Assembly: GCA_044222245.1 (NCBI GenBank) | Contig: JBGANQ010000047.1 | Location: 6,398-70,397 of the forward strand | DNA length: 64,000 bases | From: CALFML01 sp044222245 | GTDB lineage: Bacteria > Myxococcota_A > Polyangia > Palsa-1104 > JAEUJZ01 | Direction: 5' to 3' | Part shown: one piece after another, positions 38,181-46,076 of the stretch | Numbering within the stretch: position 1 is the first letter of the stretch | Layout: each line of letters starts with the position of its first letter | Program-made: the position numbers and the translations under genes | Notes under the pieces: generated by a model | Database searches by the model: none | What the model was told of the DNA's origin: nothing | Seen by the model: only the letters and a program-made list of their open reading frames with translations

Positions 38181-39776
38181 ATGGCTCATTCGCCGCAACG
38201 CAGTCGTGAGCGCGCTGCCGCCATCCTGCTGTTCTGCGCCCTGTGCGGGGTCCTGCTGGGGCTGAGCGCGCGGGCGCTGCGCCTGCGCGGCGCGGGGTCG
38301 CGACCGGCGCCTGCAAAGACGACGGCCCCCGAGCGCGCGCGCCCTGACCGGGCGGCAGTCGCAGCAGACGGCGGCGTGCGGTCGGGGCTCACTGCGGATG
38401 GCGGCGTGCGGCCGGGGCTCACTGCGGACGGCGACGCGCGGCCGGGGATGGCCGCCGATGGCGGCGCGCGGCCGGGTGGCGGTCGGGATGGCGGCATGGA
38501 CGCGGGCGGGCGGGCGGTGTGGGTGCTCCTGCTCGACGGACGCGGTCAGCCGGTCGCCGGGGCCCAGGTGGTGGCGCGGCTTGAGCTGCAGCCAAGTGAG
38601 CTCGGCAGTCCGGCGGCGGCGCGCGCGCCGGCCGCCGCGGCGCCGGTCGGCGAGCTCGGGGTGCTGCGCGGGCCGCTGCCGTTTCCCGAGGAAATCATCA
38701 GCGGCTCGTACCAGGCGCCGGGGGCCGTGCAGCGCGGGGAGGCGGGTGGGGTCACCGCGACCACGGATAGCAAGGGCGGGGCGCGGCTGTATCCGGTGCC
38801 CGCGGGGCGGGTGCAGCTGCTGGCCAGCCTGGACAGCCGCAGCGCCGCCGCCGAGCTGGTGGTGCCGCCGCTGCCGCCGGCCGCCCCGCCCGAGAGCGAG
38901 GCCACCGCGCTGCGCATCGTGCTGCGCCTTGGCACCCCGCCCGAGTCGGTGTGCACCCTGCCGGCCGAGCCCGGGGACGGACCCGAGCCGCTGGCGCCCA
39001 CCGGCGAAGGGCCCGAGGTCGCCGGGCGAGTCGAGGACGGGCGCGGCTTCCCGGTGGCCGGGGCCCGCCTGGAGCTGACCAGCGGCCGCGCCCGGACGCT
39101 GGCGCTCGCCGATGCCCGCGGGGTCTTTTCCGCCCGCGGGCTGCCGGCGGGGGCGGTGACGATCGTGGTGCGGCACCCCGGCTATGCGCCGCTCACCGTA
39201 AACCACCCGGCGGACCGGCCGCGCAGCGAGCTGCGCCTGCAGCTGCAGCCGGGCGGCGGGATCTCCGGCACGCTGCGCGATGCTCGGGTCGGCGGGCTGC
39301 CGCCCGGCGCCCAGCTGACCGCCGAGAGCAGCAGCGGCCGGCAGACGCTGGCGCTGGCGGGCGACGGGCGCTTTCTCGCCACTGGCCTTGCCCCCGGCGA
39401 GCTGACCCTGCGGGCGCGCGCCCCCGGCTACGCGCCGCTCGTCGTCCCGCTGCGCGTGCCGGCCGGCGAGTCCAAGGATCAGGTGACCCTGCCCGACCTG
39501 CGGCTGGAGCTAACGCGCAGCGCCAGCCTGCGCGGCCGAGTGCGCGGCGCCGACGGCGCGGCCGCCGGCGCCGTGGTGACCCTTACCCTGAGCCTGCCCG
39601 GCGGCCAGGAGCGGCCCCTGGGGCAGCTGGTCACCGATGAGCGCGGCGAGTTCGCCGCCACCGACCTGCCCGCCGGGAACCTGCGCATCCGCGCCGCCGC
39701 CGGCAACACCAGCGCCCGCACCGAGCTGGAGCTCGTCGCCGGCGACAGCGCCCGCACCGAGCTGGAGCTGCGCTGA
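38181..39776 (+). CDS. Exported protein with carboxypeptidase-regulatory-like beta domains
   Basis: A 531-residue protein with an N-terminal membrane/signal segment (ILLFCALCGVLLGLSARAL), a 10-residue repeat linker (ADGGVRPGLT-type), and then four or five CarboxypepD_reg/transthyretin-like beta modules, recognisable from VAGRVEDGRGFPVAGARLELT, PGYAPLTV, ISGTLRDARVGG and LRGRVRGADGAAAGAVVTLT. Such modules are structural or adhesive in the periplasm or on the surface. The last residues carry a short direct repeat, ARTELEL twice. The ATG at 38181 fits the membrane segment. It converges tightly on def. No enzymatic domain is present. Confidence 0.78.
   Translation: MAHSPQRSRERAAAILLFCALCGVLLGLSARALRLRGAGSRPAPAKTTAPERARPDRAAVAADGGVRSGLTADGGVRPGLTADGDARPGMAADGGARPGGGRDGGMDAGGRAVWVLLLDGRGQPVAGAQVVARLELQPSELGSPAAARAPAAAAPVGELGVLRGPLPFPEEIISGSYQAPGAVQRGEAGGVTATTDSKGGARLYPVPAGRVQLLASLDSRSAAAELVVPPLPPAAPPESEATALRIVLRLGTPPESVCTLPAEPGDGPEPLAPTGEGPEVAGRVEDGRGFPVAGARLELTSGRARTLALADARGVFSARGLPAGAVTIVVRHPGYAPLTVNHPADRPRSELRLQLQPGGGISGTLRDARVGGLPPGAQLTAESSSGRQTLALAGDGRFLATGLAPGELTLRARAPGYAPLVVPLRVPAGESKDQVTLPDLRLELTRSASLRGRVRGADGAAAGAVVTLTLSLPGGQERPLGQLVTDERGEFAATDLPAGNLRIRAAAGNTSARTELELVAGDSARTELELR
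38364..38480 (+). repeat. In-frame 30-bp minisatellite (ADGGVRPGLT)
   Basis: Nearly four consecutive 30-bp units encode degenerate ADGGVRPGLT decapeptides in the linker of the carboxypeptidase-regulatory-domain protein. Units differ at several positions, so the array is older than those in radC or near the tRNA. Confidence 0.82.
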
Positions 39777-39786
39777 AGCGGGCCGG

Positions 39787-40332
39787 CTAGTCGCCGTGCT
39801 GGGCGAGCAGCCGGTACGCTTCTTCGTCGGTCATCTTGTCGAGCTTGCGCTTGATCATCTGCTTTTTGATCGGCCCCGCGTGGTCAAAAAGCAGCTTGTT
39901 GATCAGGTGATCGTGCTCGTGCTGGATGGCGCGGGCGTAGAAGTCCTCGACGTCGATGGTGAACTTTTTGCCCTCCAGGTCCAGGGCACTCACCGTCGCT
40001 CTAAGCGAGCGCTTGACCGGGATGAAGATGCTCGGGAACGACAGGCAGCCTTCTTCCTTGACGTCGGTCTCGGGCGAGAGCACCTCGAGCACCGGGTTGA
40101 TGAAGACCTTGGGCGGATCGGTCTTCTCGCAGCCGGCGGCCACCGCCTCGATGATGAAGATGCGCTCTAGCGCCCCGACCTGGATCGCCGCCAGACCGGC
40201 GCCGTTGACGTCGCACATCGTCTCCATCATGTCGTCCACAAGGGTGCGGATGTGCTTGTCGATCGCCTTGACCTCGTGGGTCGGCTGCCGCAGGAGGGGC
40301 TGGGGAAATCGGACAATCTTACGTAGGGCCAT
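39787..40332 (-). CDS. def: Peptide deformylase
   Basis: Removes the formyl group from nascent proteins. All three active-site motifs are present: GAGLAAIQVG (motif 1, GxGxAAxQ), EGCLSFP (motif 2, metal-binding Cys) and QHEHDHL (motif 3, HExxH as HEHDH). The length of 181 residues is normal. The C-terminal IKKQMIKRKLDKMTDEEAYRLL matches def extensions in this group. A weak AAGAAG precedes the ATG at 40332. It is transcribed divergently from ribA across a spacer with two long inverted repeats. Confidence 0.95.
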   Translation of the reverse strand: MALRKIVRFPQPLLRQPTHEVKAIDKHIRTLVDDMMETMCDVNGAGLAAIQVGALERIFIIEAVAAGCEKTDPPKVFINPVLEVLSPETDVKEEGCLSFPSIFIPVKRSLRATVSALDLEGKKFTIDVEDFYARAIQHEHDHLINKLLFDHAGPIKKQMIKRKLDKMTDEEAYRLLAQHGD

Positions 40333-40389
40333 GCTTCTTGAACCGTAGCGTGCGGCTTCCGGAAAGACAACTTTCTCGCAGCGGTCACC

Positions 40390-40438
40390 GGCGGCAGCAC
40401 CCCCTTGGGACGGGCCTTTCCGGGCGGGTGCCGCCGCC
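40390..40438. promoter_or_regulatory. Long inverted repeat 1 between def and ribA
   Basis: GGCGGCAGCACCC (40390-40402) is complementary to GGGTGCCGCCGCC (40426-40438) with one mismatch, giving a 13-bp stem and a 23-base loop. It is followed almost at once by a second inverted repeat. No T-run follows in either direction, so a plain intrinsic terminator is not supported. Confidence 0.6.
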
Positions 40439-40440
40439 AG

Positions 40441-40492
40441 CCGGCGGGCGCGACAAAGCGCGCCATGGCCCAGGGGTTTGTCGCGCCGCCGG
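40441..40492. promoter_or_regulatory. Long inverted repeat 2 between def and ribA
   Basis: CCGGCGGGCGCGACAAA (40441-40457) pairs with TTTGTCGCGCCGCCGG (40477-40492), complementary over 16 bases apart from one extra G, with a loop of about 19 bases. With inverted repeat 1 it forms a two-hairpin array about 130 bases before the ribA start. It does not match the FMN riboswitch conserved sequences that often precede riboflavin genes. Confidence 0.6.
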
Positions 40493-40623
40493 TTGCGCTC
40501 GACCGCCGATTTAATCTAACGTTTGGTCAGGCTTGCTGCCTTGAACGGGCCGAATGTGGCCGACCCTGGGGCCAGGCATGGCCAAGCGCTGCCCTTCGTG
40601 ATAAGCACGCCAGCAATCTCACC

Positions 40624-41262
40624 GTGACCTCCTCCGCCAAACGACCCATGCTCTACCGCTACGCCGACGCCTGCATGCCGACCTTCCACGGCGAGCTGCG
40701 TACGGTCATCTATCGACAGAGGCCCGCTGCCGGCGAGCCGACGCCGCTCATCGTCCCCTTGCAGGACGAGCACATCGCGATCGTCGCGGGGGAGGTCGCC
40801 GGCCGCAGCCGGGTGCTGTGCCGCGTCCACTCCGAGTGCTGGACCGGCGAGACGCTCGGCTCGCTCAAGTGCGACTGTCGCCAGCAGCTCGACGCGGCCC
40901 TAGAGGCGATCGTCAAGGCCGGGTCCGGCGTCGTGGTCTACCTGCGCCAGGAGGGCCGCGGCATCGGTCTTGGCAACAAGATCCGCGCCTACGCCCTGCA
41001 GAGCCAGGGCAAAGACACCGTCGAGGCCAACACCGAGCTCGGCTTCGCCCCCGACCTGCGCAGCTATGACCTTGCCGCCGCGATCCTCAAGGATCTGGGG
41101 GTGGCCTCGGTGACGCTTTTGACCAACAACCCCGACAAGCTGCGGGCGCTCGAGCAGGCCGGCGTCGAAGTCGCCGAGCGCCTGCCGCACTGGGTGTCCG
41201 ACCAAGAGTTCAACCGCGACTACCTGGCGGTGAAGCGCAAGAAGCTCGGGCATCACAGCTAG
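40624..41262 (+). CDS. ribA: GTP cyclohydrolase II
   Basis: Catalyses the first committed step of riboflavin synthesis, opening GTP to diaminohydroxyribosylaminopyrimidine phosphate. Signatures are RVHSECWTGETLGSLKCDC, containing the three zinc cysteines, then LRQEGRGIGLGNKIRAY with the catalytic region and TNNPDK near the end. There is no fused DHBP synthase (RibB) domain. The GTG at 40624 is proposed; an ATG at 40648 (MLYRYADACM) would also give an intact enzyme, and the reading frame stays open further upstream into non-conserved sequence. Mrp begins 13 bases after the stop, so they share a transcript. Confidence 0.9.
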   Translation: MTSSAKRPMLYRYADACMPTFHGELRTVIYRQRPAAGEPTPLIVPLQDEHIAIVAGEVAGRSRVLCRVHSECWTGETLGSLKCDCRQQLDAALEAIVKAGSGVVVYLRQEGRGIGLGNKIRAYALQSQGKDTVEANTELGFAPDLRSYDLAAAILKDLGVASVTLLTNNPDKLRALEQAGVEVAERLPHWVSDQEFNRDYLAVKRKKLGHHS

Positions 41263-41275
41263 GAGATACCCCGCG

Positions 41276-42370
41276 ATGGCGACCAAGACCCCAACCGTAG
41301 ACAGCGTGCGCAGCGCCCTGAAAGAAGTCATCGAGCCGGTGCTCGAGCGGGACATTGTCTCGCTTGGCATGGTCAAAAAGATCGAGGTCGATCGCGACGC
41401 CGCCTACATCACCCTGGAGATCCCGACCCCGGTGTACCGCGACCGCGCCGGCCTGGAGGAGCGGACGCGCCTGGCGGCGCTGAAGGCGCCCGGGATCACC
41501 GACGCGCGCGTCCTTCTCAACGTCAACGTGCCGATGGGCAACCGCGGCGCCGCGACCCGGCTGCCCTCGGTGCGCAACGTCATCGCGGTGGCCGCCGGCA
41601 AGGGCGGGGTGGGCAAGTCGACGGTCGCCACCAACCTGGCGCTGGCCCTGCGCGAGCACGGGGCGCGGGTCGGGCTGCTCGATGCCGACATCTACGGACC
41701 ATCGGTGCCGACCATGCTCGGCGAGCCCGAGCAGCAGCCGGCGACGCACCCGGGCAACAAGATCGGCCCGGCGATCCATTTTGGCATCCCGGTGATCTCG
41801 GTGGGCTTTTTCACCGAGCGCGAGGGGGCGGTGGTGTGGCGCGGGCCGATGGTGCACAAGCTCTTGCAGCAGTTCCTCGAGGACGTCGACTGGGGCGAGC
41901 TCGACTACCTGATCGTCGACCTGCCGCCCGGCACCGGTGATGCGCAGCTGTCGCTGAGCCAGCTCATCCCGATCACCGGCGCGGTGATCGTCGCCACCCC
42001 GCAGGAGGTCGCGCTCATCGACGTCGAGAAGGCGGTGAGCATGTTCAAGAAGGTCGAGGTGCCGATCCTCGGCGTCATCGAGAACATGTCCTATTACATC
42101 TGCCCGAGCTGCGGCCACAACGACGAGATCTTCTCGCGCGGCGGCGCCAAGAAGCTCGCCGAGACCCTGAAGGTCAAGTTCCTCGGCGAAGTCCCGATCA
42201 GCTCGCGGGTGCGCTACGGCGGCGACATCGGTCGCCCGATCGTCATCGGCGCCCCGCAGAGCGAGCACGCCAAGATCTTCATGGAAGCGGCGCAGCTCGT
42301 CGCCGAGTCGGTCTACAAGCTGGTCCTGTCGGGTCCCCGCCGGCCCGCCGGCCTGGTCCAGATCCGCTAA
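41276..42370 (+). CDS. mrp: Mrp/ApbC-type iron-sulfur cluster carrier ATPase
   Basis: A P-loop ATPase that scaffolds or transfers Fe-S clusters. An N-terminal MIP18/DUF59-like domain (SALKEVIEPVLERDIVSLGMVKKIEVD) precedes the deviant Walker A GKGGVGKST, the DADIYGPSVPTML switch, LDYLIVDLPPGTGDAQL, and the conserved IENMSYYICPSCG with the two cluster-binding cysteines of CPSC. The C-terminal GEVPISSRVRYGGDIGRPI is typical. The length of 364 residues is normal. AGGAG lies about ten bases before the ATG. Its TAA stop (42368) is the first triplet of dispersed element copy B. Confidence 0.95.
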   Translation: MATKTPTVDSVRSALKEVIEPVLERDIVSLGMVKKIEVDRDAAYITLEIPTPVYRDRAGLEERTRLAALKAPGITDARVLLNVNVPMGNRGAATRLPSVRNVIAVAAGKGGVGKSTVATNLALALREHGARVGLLDADIYGPSVPTMLGEPEQQPATHPGNKIGPAIHFGIPVISVGFFTEREGAVVWRGPMVHKLLQQFLEDVDWGELDYLIVDLPPGTGDAQLSLSQLIPITGAVIVATPQEVALIDVEKAVSMFKKVEVPILGVIENMSYYICPSCGHNDEIFSRGGAKKLAETLKVKFLGEVPISSRVRYGGDIGRPIVIGAPQSEHAKIFMEAAQLVAESVYKLVLSGPRRPAGLVQIR

Positions 42371-42497
42371 CCGGCTGCCGCAAGACTACCCCGCGACCCG
42401 ACCGATCCCAGGACCTGCCGTGCTCACGGCCCCGAGGCCGCTCCGCGCCAGGTCCTGCGCTCGGGCCGCTCGCTACGTTTTGCCCCAGCAGGCTGCC
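42368..42497 (+). repeat. Stop-codon-abutting stem-loop element, copy B
   Basis: About 130 bp beginning with the mrp stop codon: left end TAACCGGCTGCCGCAAGAC, right end with CTCGGGCCGCTCGCTACG and TTTTGCCCCAGCAGG. The ends are imperfect inverted repeats, and an internal AGGACCTG/CAGGTCCT pair adds a second stem. The right part closely resembles copies A and C, while the centre differs. Confidence 0.78.
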
Positions 42498-42514
42498 GCT
42501 CCCCGTCCGCCGGC

Positions 42515-42557
42515 CCAAAATAACAAGAGCGCCGAAAGGAAGCTCCCCTCGGCGCTC
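42515..42557 (-). terminator. Intrinsic terminator of the VWA lipoprotein gene
   Basis: Read on the minus strand, GAGCGCCGA and TCGGCGCTC form a perfect 9-bp stem with a loop of about 13 bases, followed by a T-rich tail (TTGTTATTTT). It lies about 30 bases beyond the stop of the VWA gene. Confidence 0.75.
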
Positions 42558-42585
42558 GGCCAGCCCTGGCGCTGGTTGCTGGGCG

Positions 42586-44451
42586 CTAGCCCGGGGTGGG
42601 GGCGATCGGCGGGATGAGGATGATCACGTCGCGCGAGTCGAGGTTGGCGCAGCCGCCGGCGCGCACGCGGATGGTGGCGTGGAAGACCTGCGGCGCGGTG
42701 GTCTCCTTGACGATCTCATTTTGCGCCGTGACGTTGAAGCGGACAAAGCCGCCGGGCACGACCTTGGAGAAGCCCTTGCCGTCGGGGCGGATGACCGGCG
42801 GGTTGAAGAACGGCGGCGGCGGCGGCGGCAGCGCGTCGAGCGGCACGATGTCCTTGATGAAGTCGGCGCTAGTCGTAGGCGGCGGCAGCACCTCGCCCTT
42901 TTCGCCCATGGTCTGGCCGACCACCTGGGTGGTCACGTCGAAGCTGGCGAACCGGGCGAGCTGGGCGATGCCGGCGGTGACCTGCTCGCCGACGTTGGCG
43001 CCGTCGCCGAGGATCTTGAACACCAGCGGGCACAGGCCGTTCTCGTCGGGCTCCTCGCCGGCGCCCTTCTGGCCGGTGCAGCACTTGCCCATCGCGCAGT
43101 TGGCCGGCCGCATCGGCACATCCCACGCCTCGGGCGGGACGATGGCGCCGGTCTCCTTGGCGAAGTAGATCATGTCCTTGGTGGCGATGCAGTTCTGGTC
43201 GCTGTTGACCTCGGCCGAGATGCCCACTGCCTTGGCGCAGATCTTGTTAAGCGCCTCGGCGGTCTCCTGCCGGGTGTGGGCGTACATCGAGACGTCCGAG
43301 CCGTAGTCGACGTTGGTGCCGAAGCACGAGCGCTGCGGCATGTCGTTCTTGCTGTGGTAGGAGGCGTCGCTGATCGACACCACGACCGGCAGCGCGCCGT
43401 CGCGGAACTCGACGCCGCCGATGCCCTTGTGGTTGGCGGGGATGTTGGCGCCGGCGCCCATCTGGCCGTTGCCGGTGGCGATCTGGTAGAGCGCCTCCAT
43501 CTGGCCTTCGGGCAGGTCGTTGCCGCAGCCGCGCGGGCTGCTGCCGCGCAAGAGCTGCTGGACGCCGTTTTGCGCCTTCATGACATCGTCGGTCATCGAC
43601 TGGATGAGGATGAGCGGCTGATCATCGCCGCCGCCGCCGCAGTTCGGGCTGCCGTAGCTGCCGGTCGGCCAGTCGTCGATGGCGCCGACCCCGAACCAGG
43701 CGTCCTTGGCCGCCGCCGCCTTGACGCCGGGGATGATCACCGTCTGCAGGCTGCGGGTGAGCTGGTTGATCTCACCGCCCATCGAGCCGGTGGTGTCGAC
43801 GCCGAAGAACACGTCGAGCGACTGCACCTCGGTCGAGAAGGTGAGGGGCTTGGTCTGGGGATTGATCTTATAGGGAAGGTTGAAGAAGAAGTCCTGCGAG
43901 TTGCCGCTCGTGCGCAGCCAGACGATGGTCAGGTTGGCGACGGTGGCGAGGTCGCGGCCGTTGTAGTTGAACTTGGCGTAGACCTTGGCGAAGTCGACCT
44001 TGTTCTGCTCGAGCACCGCGCTCTTGAACGTCGGCCCGGCGAACTTGCCCACCGCGTTGTTGTCGAGCGTGAACTTCACCTTGCGCGAAAAGTCCGAGCT
44101 ACTGCCGTCGGAGAACAGGCCCCGCACGGTGAACTGCTTGGTCGCCTCGGTCTTGAGGTCGACGAGCAGCACGTCGTTGTTCGGCTTGAGCGTCAGCGAC
44201 ACCAGGTGCGGCATGTTGGGATCGTCGGGGTCGAGGTTCTGCTCGCCGCCGTCGCGCCCGTTGCCGCAGCTGAGCGCCGAGGCCAGGCCGAGGCAGCTCC
44301 ACAGCATGAGCCCGGCTCGCAGGCCGCGCCGCCGTCGCGTCCGGTCGGGCAGCTTCCAGGGAGGCGCCGACGTACCTAGGGAACCCTCTGGGCGATCCAG
44401 AGGAACAGTCGAGTCAGGAGCGGTGCGACCGAAAGTTCTACCGGTAGACAT
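42586..44451 (-). CDS. VWA-domain lipoprotein
   Basis: A 621-residue protein with a 42-residue basic N-tail, a hydrophobic signal (AGLMLWSCLGLASALSC) and a lipobox cysteine at residue 62. An Ig-like beta region (about 75-170) precedes a von Willebrand A domain whose metal site begins DTTGSMGGEI (DxTxS form of MIDAS). The domain holds unusual Cys-rich insertions (SPNCGGGGDD, NCAMGKCCTGQKG). The end is Pro-rich and another beta module. Secreted VWA lipoproteins of this form are common in Myxococcota and may bind metal-dependent partners on the surface; the function here is unknown. The start is firm because GGAGG lies seven bases before the ATG. A terminator follows. Confidence 0.85.
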   Translation of the reverse strand: MSTGRTFGRTAPDSTVPLDRPEGSLGTSAPPWKLPDRTRRRRGLRAGLMLWSCLGLASALSCGNGRDGGEQNLDPDDPNMPHLVSLTLKPNNDVLLVDLKTEATKQFTVRGLFSDGSSSDFSRKVKFTLDNNAVGKFAGPTFKSAVLEQNKVDFAKVYAKFNYNGRDLATVANLTIVWLRTSGNSQDFFFNLPYKINPQTKPLTFSTEVQSLDVFFGVDTTGSMGGEINQLTRSLQTVIIPGVKAAAAKDAWFGVGAIDDWPTGSYGSPNCGGGGDDQPLILIQSMTDDVMKAQNGVQQLLRGSSPRGCGNDLPEGQMEALYQIATGNGQMGAGANIPANHKGIGGVEFRDGALPVVVSISDASYHSKNDMPQRSCFGTNVDYGSDVSMYAHTRQETAEALNKICAKAVGISAEVNSDQNCIATKDMIYFAKETGAIVPPEAWDVPMRPANCAMGKCCTGQKGAGEEPDENGLCPLVFKILGDGANVGEQVTAGIAQLARFASFDVTTQVVGQTMGEKGEVLPPPTTSADFIKDIVPLDALPPPPPPFFNPPVIRPDGKGFSKVVPGGFVRFNVTAQNEIVKETTAPQVFHATIRVRAGGCANLDSRDVIILIPPIAPTPG

Positions 44452-44625
44452 TGCTGGTCCTCCAACAAAGCAACCCTAGTACGAGTTTTCGTGAGGTTAC
44501 AACAATTTACACCACTGCCTGCCACATTGGCCGGCAGGGCAGGCGCGGGTACCAAAAGGTCGGGCCAAGTAGGCGGCAACTGGGCGCGTCCGGCGCCCAC
44601 AGCGGAGCCGGGCGCCGCTACCCGA

Positions 44626-44663
44626 TTGACTCTACGTGACCATACATGCAATGTAGCTACATT
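44626..44663 (+). promoter_or_regulatory. Promoter-like region with 14-bp palindrome before the TPR gene
   Basis: TTGACT (44626-44631) is followed by a perfect 14-bp palindrome AATGTAGCTACATT (44650-44663), placed where the -10 box would be expected. The coding ATG is at 44692. The palindrome has the shape of an operator for a dimeric regulator that would block RNA polymerase. Confidence 0.4.
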
Positions 44664-44691
44664 CACCGCCGCTACAGACTGGAGCCGCTGC

Positions 44692-45933
44692 ATGAACACC
44701 GCCGCCAGTGAGCCGTACCAAGGTCCGCGCCGTCCCACGCTTGTGTGCCTGCCCGGACTCAAAGGGAGCCTGGGGTCAAGCGCTGCGGACCACGAGCCTG
44801 CGACGCTGCCTGACGTCGGTGACGCGGCGCCCCGGGCCCGGCTTGCGGACGCCAAGATCTCCGGCTCGCTCGCCCCGCTGCGCGAGGTGGTCGGCTCGCT
44901 CGGGCGGGCGCGCGGCGGCGCTTGCCCGACGGGGCTTGAGCGGCAGCGGCTGCTCCGCCAGGCGCGGCGGGCGGGACTTGCGGTGCTGCCGACGCTGCTG
45001 CGGGCGCTCGGCGCCGAGTCGAGCTTCGAGGCGGCCTGGGCCCACTGCCTGCTGCGCGCGGTGGCGGCGCCGGGCAAGCCGCCGCGCGAGCGGGTGCTCA
45101 AGCGGCTCAACCAGCTGCTGCAGAGCCCGCGCCACCCCGATGCGGTCAAGGCGCGCGTCATGGCGCTGCTGTCGGATCTGGGGGCGCCGCTCGGCGATCA
45201 CGTAGTGCTGCAGGACCCGGACGCGCTGCTCGCCGGCTCGGTGCGCGAGCTGCTGAGCAGCCTGGACAGCGCCGCCGACCTCGAGCAGGCCCTGGACCTG
45301 ATCTTTTCCCAGGTGCCGGCCGGCGAGCTGCGCCAGTTCCTGGATGAGGTCGCGCACCACGGCGGGGCGCTCGCCCGGCCGCTGTTTTCGGCCCTCATCG
45401 CCGATCCGCGGCTACCCGCCGAGCTTGCCGGCCACCTGATGGCGCAGTACCGACCGACGCCGCTGTTGCCGCGCTCGGCGCCGGCGCGGCGGCAGCCCCC
45501 GGCCCGCGAGCGGGTGCTGACCCGGCTGGCGCAGGCGCTGAACCTGTTAAATGAAGGCAAGCTGACCCAGGCGCGCCGCCGGCTGAGCCGGCTGCTGCCC
45601 GAGTTTCCCGAGCAGCCGGCGGTGCACAGCGCGCTCGGGCTGTGCCTGTTGCGGCTGGGCGAGGCGCAAGAGGCGCTCGCGCCCCTGCAGCGGGCGCTGG
45701 AGCTGGAGCCGACGGTGGCCGCCCACGCCTGGAACCTCGCCGCGGCGGCCCAGGCGGCGCAGCGGCTGGACGCCTGCTACCGCAGCCTCCGCCGCTACCT
45801 CGATCAGCGCGACGACTCCGACGGGGCGGCGAGCCGCCGGCGCACCGCCGAGCAGTTCTGCCGCAGCTACCGCCCGGCGGCGGACGCGGCGCCGCTCGCC
45901 AGTCCCGCCCAGGTAGTCTCAGGCGAGGACTGA
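44692..45933 (+). CDS. TPR/HEAT-like repeat protein
   Basis: A 413-residue soluble protein. The first 80 residues are low-complexity. A helical region with HEAT-like pairs follows (RRAGLAVLPTLLRALGAESSFEAAWAHCLLRAVA). The C-terminal third has clear TPR motifs (LNLLNEGKLTQARRRLSRLLPEFPEQ, HSALGLCLLRLGEAQEALAPLQRALELEP, AWNLAAAAQAAQRLDACYRSLRRYL). The protein probably mediates protein-protein contact; no catalytic domain is present. ATG 44692 is chosen because GGAG lies about eight bases upstream and the longer frame enters AT-rich sequence. A promoter-like site with a palindrome lies 30-60 bases upstream. Confidence 0.75.
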   Translation: MNTAASEPYQGPRRPTLVCLPGLKGSLGSSAADHEPATLPDVGDAAPRARLADAKISGSLAPLREVVGSLGRARGGACPTGLERQRLLRQARRAGLAVLPTLLRALGAESSFEAAWAHCLLRAVAAPGKPPRERVLKRLNQLLQSPRHPDAVKARVMALLSDLGAPLGDHVVLQDPDALLAGSVRELLSSLDSAADLEQALDLIFSQVPAGELRQFLDEVAHHGGALARPLFSALIADPRLPAELAGHLMAQYRPTPLLPRSAPARRQPPARERVLTRLAQALNLLNEGKLTQARRRLSRLLPEFPEQPAVHSALGLCLLRLGEAQEALAPLQRALELEPTVAAHAWNLAAAAQAAQRLDACYRSLRRYLDQRDDSDGAASRRRTAEQFCRSYRPAADAAPLASPAQVVSGED

Positions 45934-45963
45934 CGGCCGCTGCGGCCGGCCGCGCGCCGGTCG

Positions 45964-46076
45964 AGCCGGCTGCGGCAGAGTGTAGCGAGCGACCCGAGCT
46001 TGGGCCTGGCGCGCCGCGCCGCCGAGCTGCGAGCACCCCCGAGCGGCCGCGTCAGGCGTCTTGCCGCAGCCGGCTA
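45964..46076 (-). repeat. Stop-codon-abutting stem-loop element, copy C
   Basis: About 113 bp, inverted relative to copies A and B but in the same orientation relative to its gene. Read on the minus strand it begins with the rocD stop codon, TAGCCGGCTGCGGCAAGAC, and ends with CTCGGGTCGCTCGCTACA and CTCTGCCGCAGCCGGCT. The terminal inverted repeat is about 17 bases long with one mismatch. Confidence 0.8.

Noticed and set aside
40333..40623. FMN riboswitch upstream of ribA
   Set aside because: The conserved aptamer segments are not present; only two generic hairpins are.
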